Shown: positions 1-10,200, counted from the stretch's first letter. The stretch is 41,529 nucleotides of DNA from Microbacterium sp. 70-16 (GCF_001898315.1 NZ_MKTQ01000023.1:1-41529), one strand, 5' to 3'. Made by a program: numbers and translations. The notes: generated by a model not told the origin, from the sequence alone.

Positions 1-1357
1 CATCAGCGACCGGTTCCTGCCCGACAAGGCGATCGACCTGATAGACGAGGCCGGCGCCCGCCTGCGCCTGTCGATCCTGTCGAGCCCGCCCGAGCTGCGC
101 GAGTTCGACGAGAAGATCGCCAAGGTCCGCGAGGACAAGGAGCTCGCCAGCGAAGAGCAGGACTTCGAGAAGGCCGCGGCCCTGCGCGACGAGGAGAAGT
201 CCCTGCTCGCCGAGCGCCTGCGCCTCGAGAAGCAGTGGCGTTCGGGTGACGTCGCGACCCACGCGGTCGTCGACGAGGGCCTGATCGCCGAAGTGCTCGC
301 GCAGGCCACGGGCATCCCCGTATTCAAGCTCACCGAAGAGGAGACCAGCCGCCTGGTCTTCATGGAGAAGGCGCTGCACCAGCGCGTCATCGGGCAGGAA
401 GAGGCCATCGCGGCACTCTCCCGCACGATCCGCCGTCAGCGAGCGGGCCTCAAGGACCCGAAGCGTCCCAGCGGTTCGTTCATCTTCGCCGGCCCCACGG
501 GCGTCGGAAAGACCGAGCTCGCCAAGGCGCTCGCCGAGTTCCTCTTCGATGACGAGGGCGCGCTGATCTCGCTCGACATGAGCGAGTTCGGCGAGAAGCA
601 CACCGTCTCGCGGCTGTTCGGTGCCCCTCCCGGGTTCGTCGGTTTCGAAGAGGGCGGCCAGCTCACCGAGAAGGTGCGCCGCAAGCCGTTCTCGGTCGTG
701 CTGTTCGACGAGATCGAGAAGGCCCACCCCGACATCTTCAACTCGCTGCTGCAGATCCTCGAAGAGGGGCGCCTGACCGACGGTCAGGGGCGCGTCGTCG
801 ACTTCAAGAACACCGTCATCATCATGACGACCAACCTCGGTTCGCAGGCCATCGCCGGCGGCCCGGTGGGGTTCCAGGTCGAGGGCAACGCGCAGACGAC
901 GTACGAGCGGATGAAGGGCAAGGTCGATGAGGAGCTCAAGCGGCACTTCAAGCCCGAGTTCCTCAACCGTGTCGACGACGTCATCGTCTTCCCGCAGCTG
1001 AACAAGGAAGAGCTCCGCCAGATCGTGGGCCTGTTCACGAAGCGCCTCAGCGAGCGTCTGCTCGACCGTGACATGACGGTCGAACTGACCGATGCCGCGA
1101 AGGACCGCCTCATCGAGATCGGGTTCGACCCGACGCTGGGTGCCCGGCCGCTGCGCCGCGCCATGCAGCGCGAGGTCGAGGACCAGCTCTCGGAGCGCAT
1201 CCTGCACGGCGAGCTCAACGCGGGCGACCACGTGAAGGTCGACGCCGAGAACGGGAAGTTCGTGTTCGAGCACGGTCCGCGCGGCGAGAAGGTCGCGGTC
1301 GGCGTCGGCGCCGCCGGCGCGATCGAGGCCACGCCCGACATCGTCGCGGGGGCGTAA
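1..1357 (+). CDS. clpC: ClpC-type AAA+ unfoldase, C-terminal part (5' end outside window)
   Basis: The reading frame is already open at base 2, so this is the last 451 residues of a longer protein. It begins in the C-terminal part of the first AAA+ module (DRFLPDKAIDLIDEAGAR), followed by a UVR-like segment (EEQDFEKAAALRDEE) that is typical of ClpC rather than ClpB. The second AAA+ module follows with Walker A GPTGVGKTE, Walker B VVLFDEIEKAHP, sensor 1 TTNLGS and the sensor 2 GARPLRR motif. ClpC unfolds substrates for the ClpP peptidase in the cytoplasm. The Met at 293 is internal and not the start. The gene ends just before a strong hairpin terminator, so it is probably the last gene of its transcript. 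Confidence 0.95.
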   Translation, partial: ISDRFLPDKAIDLIDEAGARLRLSILSSPPELREFDEKIAKVREDKELASEEQDFEKAAALRDEEKSLLAERLRLEKQWRSGDVATHAVVDEGLIAEVLAQATGIPVFKLTEEETSRLVFMEKALHQRVIGQEEAIAALSRTIRRQRAGLKDPKRPSGSFIFAGPTGVGKTELAKALAEFLFDDEGALISLDMSEFGEKHTVSRLFGAPPGFVGFEEGGQLTEKVRRKPFSVVLFDEIEKAHPDIFNSLLQILEEGRLTDGQGRVVDFKNTVIIMTTNLGSQAIAGGPVGFQVEGNAQTTYERMKGKVDEELKRHFKPEFLNRVDDVIVFPQLNKEELRQIVGLFTKRLSERLLDRDMTVELTDAAKDRLIEIGFDPTLGARPLRRAMQREVEDQLSERILHGELNAGDHVKVDAENGKFVFEHGPRGEKVAVGVGAAGAIEATPDIVAGA

Positions 1358-1390
1358 CCCTCGACAGGCCCTTCGACAAGCTCAGGGGCC
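1357..1390. repeat. REP-like intergenic motif (ggcccttcgacaagctcagg)
   Basis: Directly after the clpC stop is a short segment containing ccttcgacaagctcaggg. From general knowledge, very similar segments recur between genes in Micrococcales genomes as REP-like units. Only one copy is seen here, so the call rests on that recollection. Confidence 0.4.
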
Positions 1391-1400
1391 AGCTGACACA

Positions 1401-1436
1401 GAACGGGTCGGATGCCAGGTGGCATCCGACCCGTTC
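1401..1436 (+). terminator. Perfect 16-bp hairpin terminator after clpC
   Basis: Bases 1401-1416 and 1421-1436 form a perfect 16-bp stem (gaacgggtcggatgcc and its complement) around a 4-nt aggt loop. It sits 44 bp after the clpC stop. There is only a weak T content after it, as is common for actinobacterial terminators. Confidence 0.85.
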
Positions 1437-1489
1437 TCGTCGTGTCTGGGCAGTCACCGCGGCGGCGTTCTCGGCGCTCTCGCCGCTCG

Positions 1490-1603
1490 CACCGCAATAA
1501 CTCAGGAACCGCCGACGACGGCGATCGTGCTCGCCGCGTCGTTCCGCGGCGGAATCGGTGGGCGCCGCGCGCGGGGTCGCGCCGCTCCTGAGTTATTGCG
1601 GTG
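1490..1603. repeat. 114-bp intergenic element bounded by 18-bp perfect inverted repeats
   Basis: Bases 1490-1507 (caccgcaataactcagga) are exactly complementary to 1586-1603. The 78 bp between them are GC-rich with no convincing reading frame. The AT-rich arms stand out from their surroundings. This could be a small non-autonomous mobile element or a long-stem RNA structure; its position between the converging clpC and the amidase gene would also suit a terminator for the minus strand. Confidence 0.6.
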
Positions 1604-1648
1604 GGGTGGTGGGTGATCGCAGGGCGCGGCGGGGAGCGCGGGCGCCGA

Positions 1649-2611
1649 TCAGGGGATGTGGTAGATCCGCACCGTCGAGTCGGAGTGCTCGACGTAGAGG
1701 GCGTTGGTCAGCTCACGGAAGTCGCCGTCGTAGTTGTGGCTCACGAAGTACACCGTCGGCGGGCCATCGGGGTTGTACTCGACCTTCGACACGGTCATCG
1801 TGTGGTCCACGCCGCTGCCGGTCTCACCCCAGTTGAAGATGCCGATGTCGCCGACGCGCACGCGGTCGAGGTCGGTCTCGGTCGAGTAGCTGAAGCCCAG
1901 CGAGTCGAAGTACGCGGCCATCGGCGCGGTCGCGATCCACGGCTTCGAGGCCGTCCACATCGCGCCCTGGGAGTACCAGGCGCCGTCGATATGCCAGCCG
2001 CGCGCGATCAGCCCCTGGCTCGCGAAGTTCGTGCAGTCGCCGCCGTAGGCGTTGTAGTCGCCCCACTGGTCGCTGTTGTAGTCCGTGACGTACTGGTGCA
2101 GGTAGGCGAGCTGGGCTGCGACATCGCCGCCCGTGGGCTGGTCGCCGGTGGCGGCCGCGGAGATCTCGGCGCGGAAGGCCTCGGCATCCGCCATGACGGC
2201 GGCGGATGCTGCGTCGACCTGCGCCTGGGCCGCGTCGGCCTCATCGGCGGTGGTCGCGGCGCGCAGGGTCTCTGTCGCGGCGTACAGCGCGTCTTCGGTC
2301 GCGCGCGAGGCGTCGGAGTAGTCGCCCAGCACAGCCAGGGCTGCATCGGCGGCCGCGGCGGTGTCGACGTCGGGGGCCGCCGCGGTGGCTGTCGGGCTCG
2401 GCTCGGCGCTGGCGTCCGCGGCATCCAGCGCTGCGGAGACGTCGGCCGCGCCCGCTGTCGACGCGGGCCGCTCTGAGAGCGACCGCACGAACCCGAAAAC
2501 GCCGACCGTCAGGGCCGCGACGATGACGACCGCGATGACTCCGGCGGCGGCACGGCGGCGCCGCGCGACGCGCCGACGACGCGCAGCGCGGGTGGTGGGG
2601 GCAGAAGGCAC
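1649..2611 (-). CDS. Membrane-anchored amidase-domain protein (Amidase_6 type)
   Basis: The 320-residue protein starts with an Arg-rich cytoplasmic tail, then one hydrophobic segment (about residues 22-43), and an Ala/Glu-rich linker with coiled-coil character (about 60-170). The C-terminal domain carries YNAYGGDCTNFASQ with a probable catalytic Cys193, the W-rich stretch after it, and a GVDHTM motif that would supply the His. This matches the putative amidase domain family PF12671, NlpC/P60-like cysteine amidohydrolases often acting on cell-wall peptides. The topology places the domain outside the cell. The GTG start is supported by a TAGTGT box 7 nt upstream. The substrate is not known. Confidence 0.75.
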   Translation of the reverse strand: MPSAPTTRAARRRRVARRRRAAAGVIAVVIVAALTVGVFGFVRSLSERPASTAGAADVSAALDAADASAEPSPTATAAAPDVDTAAAADAALAVLGDYSDASRATEDALYAATETLRAATTADEADAAQAQVDAASAAVMADAEAFRAEISAAATGDQPTGGDVAAQLAYLHQYVTDYNSDQWGDYNAYGGDCTNFASQGLIARGWHIDGAWYSQGAMWTASKPWIATAPMAAYFDSLGFSYSTETDLDRVRVGDIGIFNWGETGSGVDHTMTVSKVEYNPDGPPTVYFVSHNYDGDFRELTNALYVEHSDSTVRIYHIP

Positions 2612-2618
2612 GGCCCCG

Positions 2619-2624
2619 ACACTA
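2619..2624 (-). promoter_or_regulatory. Probable -10 box of a leaderless transcript (amidase gene)
   Basis: On the minus strand TAGTGT lies 7 nt before the GTG start at 2611, with no Shine-Dalgarno in between. That spacing fits a leaderless actinobacterial mRNA. Confidence 0.5.
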
Positions 2625-2653
2625 GCAAGATCGGCTGTGAGCGAAGCCGAGCC

Positions 2654-3646
2654 TCAGCCGGCCGGGCGCAACCCCGCGACGAAGTCGAGCTTGGCGAGCA
2701 CGGGTTCGGCCAGCACGAACGGGTACAGGTCGGCCGCGCCCATCGAGCGGTTGACGAGGTTGAGCGCCGTCGACAGCGGGATCCAGACGTCGGTGACGAG
2801 GGCCGAGAAGCTCGGGTAGCCGATGATGTCGGTCGCGGGCAGCAGCCCCGTCGCGACAGCCGTCTCGACCGTGTCCGAGATGTGCAGGTAGTGTGCCCAC
2901 GTCTCGGCGAAGTCCTCGTAGGGGTGCATCGTGGCGTAGGCGGAGATGTACCGCGACGGCCAGTCGACTGGCGGGCCGCTCTCGTAGTGCTGGGCGACGG
3001 ATGCCTGGTAGTCGGCGCTCTCGTCGCCGAACAGAGCGCGTGCCTGCGCGAGCGTCGCGCCGCCGACGGTCTCGACGAGGCGCCACTCGAAGTAGTGGCC
3101 GACCTCGTGCCGCAGGTGGCCGAGCATCGTGCGGTACGGCTCGTCGAGCATCTCGCGCACGCGCTCGCGGTGCGAGTCGACGCCCTCGGCGAGGTCGATC
3201 GTGACGACGCCGTCGGCGTGCGCGATCATCACCTGCTCGCTCGTGGACGACAGCATGTCGAAGGCCAGGCCTCCGACGGGGTCCTCGGCCTTGCCGATGA
3301 CGGGGAACCCGAGGGCATCCAGTTCGGCGACGAGGTGGCGCTTGGCGCGCTCGGCGACGGGGAACGCGGCGAGGCCCGCGGCATCCGCATCGGCGGGGCG
3401 CACCCGCGTCAGGTCGCACGCGGCGCACTGGCCGCCCTCGAGCCGGGCGAGCCACGTGCACCCCGACAGGCCGAGATTGCGGCACACGTGCCACACGAGC
3501 CCTGCCGCGTCGACATATCGCCCGGCATCGACCGGGACGATGTCGCGCTCTTCGCGCGAGTACCCGAGCGCGGCGCCGCACGACACGCACACCGAGTTCT
3601 CGAAGTACAGGGCGTTGCCGCACACGCGGCACGTGTAGGCCTTCAT
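2654..3646 (-). CDS. Zinc-ribbon plus HExxH metallopeptidase (Peptidase_Mx-like)
   Basis: The reading frame is open further upstream, but the start at 3646 places the zinc ribbon at the N terminus (Cys6, Cys9, Cys20, Cys23; CRVCGNALYF..SVCVSCG) as in the family. Four more Cys lie near residues 90-112. The catalytic HEVGH is at residues 180-184, followed by a downstream Glu-rich helix (DFAETWAHY) likely to give the third zinc ligand. This fits the putative zinc-binding metallopeptidase family PF15887. Relatives are often neighbours of the DUF2126/alpha-E/transglutaminase genes found just upstream here, which suggests a shared pathway. No signal peptide is seen, so it is probably cytoplasmic. 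The length of 330 aa is normal. Confidence 0.8.
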   Translation of the reverse strand: MKAYTCRVCGNALYFENSVCVSCGAALGYSREERDIVPVDAGRYVDAAGLVWHVCRNLGLSGCTWLARLEGGQCAACDLTRVRPADADAAGLAAFPVAERAKRHLVAELDALGFPVIGKAEDPVGGLAFDMLSSTSEQVMIAHADGVVTIDLAEGVDSHRERVREMLDEPYRTMLGHLRHEVGHYFEWRLVETVGGATLAQARALFGDESADYQASVAQHYESGPPVDWPSRYISAYATMHPYEDFAETWAHYLHISDTVETAVATGLLPATDIIGYPSFSALVTDVWIPLSTALNLVNRSMGAADLYPFVLAEPVLAKLDFVAGLRPAG

Positions 3647-3697
3647 GAATCCAGCGTCGCATACTCTGCGCGCGAGCAGAACGTGCCCGCACATGAC

Positions 3698-3773
3698 ACG
3701 AACTCCGCAGAACCGCACGAACTCCGCAGAAAAGGATGCCTCCGGCTGCGGAGTACGCGACACACTGCGGAGT
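3698..3773. repeat. Cluster of short direct and inverted repeats (actccgcag / ctgcggagt)
   Basis: acgaactccgcagaa occurs twice (3698-3712 and 3717-3731), followed by two inverted copies of the core, ctgcggagt (3746-3754 and 3765-3773). Two alternative hairpins can form. The 160-bp gap between the transglutaminase and metallopeptidase genes contains nothing else recognisable. Confidence 0.6.
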
Positions 3774-3806
3774 CGGTGCCCCAGCGGATCGTGCCGGGCG
3801 TCGGAA

Positions 3807-4691
3807 TCAGCCCTCGACGGGCGCGACGTCGACCTGCACCCGCAGGGTCGACTTCTTCGCCTTCGTGTAGATGATGCCCTTCACCGGCGAGACGTCGCCG
3901 TAGTCGCGCCCCCACGCGACCGTGACGTAGCGGTCGTTCGCCCACTGGTTGTTCGTCGGGTCGATTGCGAGCCACTGGTCGGTGCCCGGCAGCCAGACGG
4001 CGAGCCACGCGTGCGAGGCATCCGCGCCGAACACGCGCTCTTTGCCGGGCGGCGGCTGCGTCGCGAGGTAGCCCGAGACGTAGCGCGCGGCGATGCCGTG
4101 GCCGCGCAGGCACGCGAGCGCGACGTGCGCGAAGTCCTGACACACGCCCGCACGGCGCTGCATCGCGTCGGCGACGGTGCTCGTGACCGTCGTCGCCGTC
4201 TTGTCGTAGTCGAAGTCGCGGAAGATCCGCTGCATCAGATCGGTCGCCGCCTCGCCGATCGGCCGGCCCGGAGTGAAGGATGCCGCGGCATACGCCGTCG
4301 CCTCGGCGACGTGCGGCACGCGCGCCGACGGCAGGGCGTATTCGGCGGCGCTCCAGGCGCCTTGCTGGTCGGGGTGCACGAGCGGGCGGGCGAGCTCCCA
4401 CGGCTGTGCGAGCGCGGCGGCGTCGTAGTCGGGCGTCTCGATCGTCACCTCGCTGCTCGCCTCGATCGTGAGCTCGGCGTGCGCGTCGGTCAGGTGGAAG
4501 TACGTCGCCGAGTTGCCGAAGTAGTCGACGTCGGCCGAGATGTCTTTCGGCGCGGGATCGATCGCGACCCCGGCATCCGCCACCGACTGCCACGGCAGCG
4601 CGCGCGGCACGAGGTGGAACAGTCCCACGCTGTCTTGCACCGGCTTCGCGTACGTGTACGCCGTGCGGTGCCACACCCGGTAGCGCTTCAT
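3807..4691 (-). CDS. Transglutaminase-like cysteine protease/transferase
   Basis: This 294-residue protein has the bacterial transglutaminase N-terminal beta region (MKRYRVWHRTAYTYAKPV) and a transglutaminase core. The catalytic triad is visible: Cys184 (RAGVCQDFAH), His227 (ADASHAWLAV) and Asp244 (AIDPTNN). The family hydrolyses or transfers peptide amide bonds. No signal peptide is present, so it is probably cytoplasmic. Its ATG overlaps the stop of the preceding ATP-grasp/alpha-E gene by 4 bp (ATGA), so translation is coupled. In many bacteria these genes occur together with DUF2126; the pathway product is unknown. Confidence 0.88.
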   Translation of the reverse strand: MKRYRVWHRTAYTYAKPVQDSVGLFHLVPRALPWQSVADAGVAIDPAPKDISADVDYFGNSATYFHLTDAHAELTIEASSEVTIETPDYDAAALAQPWELARPLVHPDQQGAWSAAEYALPSARVPHVAEATAYAAASFTPGRPIGEAATDLMQRIFRDFDYDKTATTVTSTVADAMQRRAGVCQDFAHVALACLRGHGIAARYVSGYLATQPPPGKERVFGADASHAWLAVWLPGTDQWLAIDPTNNQWANDRYVTVAWGRDYGDVSPVKGIIYTKAKKSTLRVQVDVAPVEG

Positions 4692-7201
4692 ACCCGCGCC
4701 TCCAGCAGTTCGACCAGCGACAGCTCAGACAGCGGGACGGGCGGCGGGCCGCTCTCGAAGTGCAGGTGCCCGATGGCGTCGGAGAGCTGTTCGAGGCTCG
4801 CGGCGATGTCGTCGAGCGCCTGGACGAGCCGGTCGCGGCGGCCACCGCGCACGCGTGCGAGCTCGGCGGCGTCGACGGCGAGCAGGTCGGACTCGAACTG
4901 GTCGAGCAATCTCTCGGCGCGCGTCGATCCGGTGGATGCCGGCATCGCGGCGACGTGGCTGCGGAGGGCATCGAGCGCGAAGGCGAGCGAGCGCGGGTTG
5001 CCACGGTCGAGCAGCAGCAGGTCGAGCGCGTCGGCGACGCGGGGCGACCCGCGGTAGCGGCGGCGGTAGGTCACGATGCTCTCCGCCGACAGCAGCATCG
5101 CCTCGAGCACGGAGCGGTCGTCGCGCGGACTGCGCTGCTCGGCGAGCCCGCGCAGCAGATGCGTCAGCTGCAGCCCGCGCTCGAGCGAGCGACCCGCCTC
5201 GATCATGTGCCAGCCGGTGTCGCGCACCATGTTCGCCGTGATGCCGTAGAGCGACAGCATGGCCGACAGCATGCGGCCCGCCGATTCGGCGGTGCGGTGG
5301 GGATGCGGCGCGTTGCGAAGCGCGCGCGCCGCACGGTCGATGTGCGAGAAGACGCGCCACGTGTCGCCGGAGAGCTGGTCGCGCACACCCTCCATCGCGT
5401 CGCGCAGCCGCGCGATCGAGTGCGCGGCCGTTCCGGCGCGTCGGCTGTCGAGCAGCAGGTCGCGGAACTCAGCCTCGGGGTCGTCTGAGCGGCGCCCGGC
5501 GAGGCGTGCGATGACGCTCATCAGCACGCGCACGTTCTCGTCGAGGCGGTCGGCCGTGCGCGCGCCTGGTTGGTCGAGCTCGGCCTGCGCCGCCAGCGCC
5601 AGACGCAGCACGTCTTCGGCGCGCTCGGCGTAGCGGCCGGTCCAGAACATGTCGGCCAGCGCACGGGGTGCCAGGGGCGGCACGCTGCGCGAGGTCGAGG
5701 GGGGAGTGATCTCGGCGAGGTTCTGGTCGGCGTCGGTGAGTGCGTCCTTGAGCACCCAGACATCCTTCGTGCGCGGCGAGGCATCCACGTGCTCGCGCAC
5801 GGTCGCGAGCCCGCCGAGCATCGGCCGGTACGCCGAGCCGTACCGCAGGGTGAACGTGCGCAGGGTCAACGGCAGAGCGGATGCCTCACGAGAAGGCCGC
5901 CACACGGGTGCCTGCGACAGCGACAGCGTGCGCTGCCCGACGAAGCGGTGCGGCTCGGCCTCGATGCGCGCGGCGAGCTCGGGGGCAGGCAACCCCGCGA
6001 AGTCCTTGCGGGGTTCGTCGATCGTGCGCACGAACACGTCGGGGTCGCCGGCTTCGACGGCGGCGAGCACGTGCGCGCGCGATTCAGGGTCGCCGCACCA
6101 CCACGTCGGCGTCGAGGGCAGCCGCAGCTGCTCGCCGAGCAGGTGCTCGCACGCGGCGGGCAGGAACGGCAGCAGACCCGGGTTCTCGAGCACGCCCGCA
6201 CCGAGCCCGTTGACGAGGCGCACACGGCCGCGGCGCACGGCCTCGCTCAGCCCCGCGACGCCGAGGCGCGAGTCGCCGCGCAGCTCGAGCGGGTCGCACC
6301 ACTGGGCATCCACACGTCGAATGATGACGTCGATGCGGTCGGTGGGTTTCGTCGACGGCCAGCGCGCCGGCTTCATCCAGACGTACCCGTCGCGCACGAC
6401 GAGGTCGCTGCCCTGCACGAGCGGGAAGCCGAGCGCGTTCGCGAGGAAGGCCTGGTCGAAGGCCGTTTCGCTGAACGTTCCGGGCGACATGATCACGACG
6501 TGCGGGTCGTCGATGCCCTCGGGTGCCGACGACAGCAGCGCCGCGCGGAACGCCGAGAAGTAGGGATCGATGCGGTGCAGGCTGCTCTCTTGGGAGAGAT
6601 CGGGCAGCACCTGCGAGATCACGCGCCGGTTCTCGGCGGCGAAGCCGAGGCCCGACGGCGCCTGCACGCGATCGGCGAGCACGTGCCATTCGCCGTCGGC
6701 GTCGCGCCCGAGGTCGGTCGCGGCGAGCAGCAGCGGATGCGGATCGAACGCGCTCGGCCGGGCGATCGGGCGGACGAATCCGCTGTGTCCGAACACGATC
6801 GACGACGGCACGATGCCCTCGCGCAGCAGCGTCTGCGGGCCGTAGAGGTCGGTCAGCAGCGCGTTCAGCAGCTCGGCGCGCTGCGCGAGTCCGACCTCGA
6901 GGCGCCCCCACGCCGCGGCCTCGATGACGAGCGGGATCGGGTCGAGCTGCCACGGCTGCGCACCCGTGCCGTGCCGCAGATACGAGACGCCGTCGTCGGC
7001 GAGGAAGCGGACGATCTCGCCGTCGACGCGGTCGAGCTCGTCGGGCGTGAGCGCGAGGGCGAGCGATGCCAGCGACTGCCAGGCGGGGCGCAGGGAGCCG
7101 TCGGCCGCGATGACCTCGTCATAGCGGCCGATCTCGGGCACTGCCGACAGCGGCAGCGTCGGCTGGGCCACTGCCGTGGCGTAGTCGCGGAGCACACTCA
7201 C
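4688..7201 (-). CDS. Fused circularly permuted ATP-grasp amidoligase and alpha-E domain protein
   Basis: The 837-residue protein joins two families that are separate genes in many bacteria. Residues about 30-480 are the circularly permuted ATP-grasp type 2 domain (HVVIMSPGTFSETAFDQ, GSDLVVRDGYVWMKP, RGRVRLVNGLGAGVLENPG). Residues about 510-830 are the all-helical alpha-E domain (ADMFWTGRYAERAEDVLRLAL at its start). ATP-grasp enzymes of this group are predicted peptide or amide ligases; the role of alpha-E is not established. The GTG start overlaps the stop of the DUF2126 gene (GTGA) and its stop overlaps the transglutaminase start, so the three proteins are made together. Cytoplasmic. Confidence 0.88.
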   Translation of the reverse strand: MSVLRDYATAVAQPTLPLSAVPEIGRYDEVIAADGSLRPAWQSLASLALALTPDELDRVDGEIVRFLADDGVSYLRHGTGAQPWQLDPIPLVIEAAAWGRLEVGLAQRAELLNALLTDLYGPQTLLREGIVPSSIVFGHSGFVRPIARPSAFDPHPLLLAATDLGRDADGEWHVLADRVQAPSGLGFAAENRRVISQVLPDLSQESSLHRIDPYFSAFRAALLSSAPEGIDDPHVVIMSPGTFSETAFDQAFLANALGFPLVQGSDLVVRDGYVWMKPARWPSTKPTDRIDVIIRRVDAQWCDPLELRGDSRLGVAGLSEAVRRGRVRLVNGLGAGVLENPGLLPFLPAACEHLLGEQLRLPSTPTWWCGDPESRAHVLAAVEAGDPDVFVRTIDEPRKDFAGLPAPELAARIEAEPHRFVGQRTLSLSQAPVWRPSREASALPLTLRTFTLRYGSAYRPMLGGLATVREHVDASPRTKDVWVLKDALTDADQNLAEITPPSTSRSVPPLAPRALADMFWTGRYAERAEDVLRLALAAQAELDQPGARTADRLDENVRVLMSVIARLAGRRSDDPEAEFRDLLLDSRRAGTAAHSIARLRDAMEGVRDQLSGDTWRVFSHIDRAARALRNAPHPHRTAESAGRMLSAMLSLYGITANMVRDTGWHMIEAGRSLERGLQLTHLLRGLAEQRSPRDDRSVLEAMLLSAESIVTYRRRYRGSPRVADALDLLLLDRGNPRSLAFALDALRSHVAAMPASTGSTRAERLLDQFESDLLAVDAAELARVRGGRRDRLVQALDDIAASLEQLSDAIGHLHFESGPPPVPLSELSLVELLEARV

Positions 7202-10200
7202 GCCGGGGGAACCCTCCGAAGGTCCAGGGTGCGAGGGTAGTCGGATGTCGCGGCGCGCGCCCCCGCTTCACGCGCTGCGGCCACATCGAACCTACCGGGT
7301 GTGTGACCTCGTGGCTCGAACCTGCCCGAGCGACGTGCCTCGGCTTCGTTGGCGTTGACGGGCGGATGCTCGTACGCACGGCCCCCGGGATGCACGACGT
7401 GGTACGTCGCGCCGCCGAGCGAGACCGCGGCATCCGCATCGATCACCTCGACCGTCAACGGGGCATGCACGGCGATCGACGGATGCAGCGCCGACCACGG
7501 CTGCCATGCCCGATACCGGATGCCGGCGTAGTACTCGCCCTGCTTTCCGGTGGGGGTGAGCGGCACGGCGGCGCCGCCGACGACCACCAGGTGGCGCGCG
7601 GGGTCGATGCCGGCGACGGTCACCTGGATGCGCTCGACCGAGGAGTCCACGTAGCGGGCGGTGCCGCCGGCCGTCGCCTCTTCGCCGAGGACGTGCCACG
7701 GCTCGATCGCCTGGCGCAGCTCGAGGGTGATGCCCGGGTCGATCCGCGTGACGCCGATGCGGGGGAAGCGGAACTCGACGAACGGCTCGAGCCAGCTCTC
7801 CTCGAAGGCGATGCCGTGTGCGCGCAGGTCGGCGACGACCTCGCCGATGTCGCGGCGCGCGCCCTGCGGCAGCAGGAAGTCCTCGTGCAGGGCTGTTCCC
7901 CAGCGCACGAGGGGAGCGGTGAGCGGCTGCTCCCAGAACATCGCGACGAGCCCGCGCACGAGCAGAGCCTGCACGAGCGCGAGCTGCGGGTGCGGCGGCA
8001 TCTCGAAGCCGCGCAGCTCGAGCAGCCCGAGCCGGCCGCGGCTTGAGTCGGGGCTGTAGAGCTTGTCGATGCAGAACTCGGCGCGGTGCGTGTTGCCGGT
8101 GAGGTCGGTCAGCAGGTGCCGCAGCGCGCGGTCGACGAGCCACGGCCGCGGCTCTTCGGTCTCGGCCGCGAGCCGCCGCAGCTCCTGCAGCGCGATCTCC
8201 ATCTCGTAGACCGCCTCGGGGCGGCCCTCGTCGAAGCGTGGCGCCTGGCTCGTCGGGCCGATGAAGCGGCCCGAGAAGAGGTACGAGAGAGACGGATGCC
8301 GTTGCCAGTAGGTGATCAGCGACGCGAGCAGATCCGGGCGACGCAGCAGCGGCGAGTCGATCGGCTGGCGCCCGCCGAGCGTGATGTGGTTGCCGCCGCC
8401 GGTGCCCGTGTGGGTGCCGTCGAGATCGAACTTCTCGGTCGACAGACGCGCCTGGCGGGCCTGCTCGTACAGGTCGAACGTGAGCGCACGCTGCTCGGCC
8501 CACGACGAGGTCGGCTGCACATTGACCTCGATGACGCCGGGGTCGGGCGTGACGATGAGCTGCGTCAGGCGTGCGTCCGGCGGCGGGCCGTAGCCCTCGA
8601 GCACGAGCGGTGTGCCGACCTCGACGGCGGCGGTCTCGATGACGCGCAGCAGCGCGGCGTAGTCGTCGAGCCGTGTCGTCGGCGGCAGGAACACGTGCAC
8701 GTGGCCGTCGCGGGATTCGAACGCGAGGGCCGTCGTCGCGGCACCCTCCGGGCTCACGACGGTGACGGGCGGTAGCGCCGGGTCGAGGGGTGGGCCGGCC
8801 TCGACGTACGACGGCTCGCCCTCCCGCTCCGGGTCGGTCCACGCGACGGCATCCAGTGGCAGACGCAGGCCCACAGCGCTCGACCCGGGCGTGAGGACGA
8901 GGCGGCCGCGGCGGAAGCGCCACGCGGGGCTCGACCACTCCTCGCCCATCGCGAGCGGCAGCACGAACCCCGTCGGCGCGGTGACGGAGGCGTCGAGCTC
9001 GGCGACGTCAGCGGCATCGAGGTCGTCGGTCTTCGGGTGGTCAGCGCTCGGCCGCGGGCCGTCGGGCTGGCGCAGGTCGGCGGCGAGGCTCGCGAGCGGG
9101 TCTTCGTACGCCCCCAGCAGCTGCTCGGGCGGCAGGCCCAGCAGCGCGGTCACACGGCGGGCGAGAGCCTCGGCGCGGGCGGCGGCGGGGGCATCCTTCG
9201 CCCCGGTCGTGCCGTCGGTCGCGGGGTCGGCCGCGCCCTCGGCCGCGCCATCCGTCGCGGCGCCCGCCGCAACCGCGTCGGACCACGGGTCGGCGAACAG
9301 GTCGGCGTGCTCCCACAGCGGGATGCCGTCGGTGCGCCACTGCAGGGCGATGTTCCAGCGGGGCAGGGGCTCACCGGGGTACCACTTGCCCTGGCCGCGA
9401 TGGACTATGCCGCCGAGGGCATATGTCTGACGCAGGCGCTCGGCGAGCAGGTTCGCGAGCTCGCGCTTGTGCGGGCCGTCGGCGTCCGTGTTCCACTCGG
9501 CAGCGGTCGCGTCGTCGAGCGCGACGAAGGTCGGCTCGCCGCCGAGGGTCAGGCGCACGTCGCCCGCCCGCAGGCGCTCGTCGACGAGCTCGCCCGCCGC
9601 GTCAATGCGGGCCCACTGCTCGTCGGTGTAGGGCTTCGTCGTGCGTGGGTCTTCGTGGATGCGCCGCACCTCGTTGTGGAACGAGAACGTCACCCCGACC
9701 GGGTCCGTCGCGCCGGTGATGGGCGCCGCGCTCGACGGATGCGGCGTCGCCGACAGCGGGATGTGTCCCTCGCCCGCGAACAGCGCGCTCGTCGCGTCGA
9801 GCCCGATCCATCCCGCGCCGGGGATGAACACCTCAGCCCACGCGTGCAGGTCGGTGAAGTCGTGCTCGGGTCCGCTCGGCCCGTCGAGCGACTTCTGGTC
9901 TGAGGCCAGCTGTACGAGGTAGCCCGACACGAATCGCGCCGCGAGGCCGTACTGGCGCAGCAGACTCACGAGCAGCCACGCGCTGTCACGGCACGAGCCG
10001 ATGCCCGACGCGAGCGTGTGGTCGGGGGTCTGCACGCCCGGCTCCATGCGCACCGAGTAGTCGACGGCGCCGGCGACGGCGCGGTTGAGCTGCGACAGGA
10101 ACAGCACGGTCGGCAGGCCGTCATCCGGCAACGGTGGCAGGCCCGAGCGCCAGGCATCCGCCTGCACGGCGTCGTCGACGGGGCGCAGATACGGTGCGAG

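Noticed and set aside
5570..7240. 556-residue open frame on the plus strand
   Set aside because: It is the shadow of the ATP-grasp/alpha-E gene; composition is Arg/Glu/Gly-rich and no motif is present.
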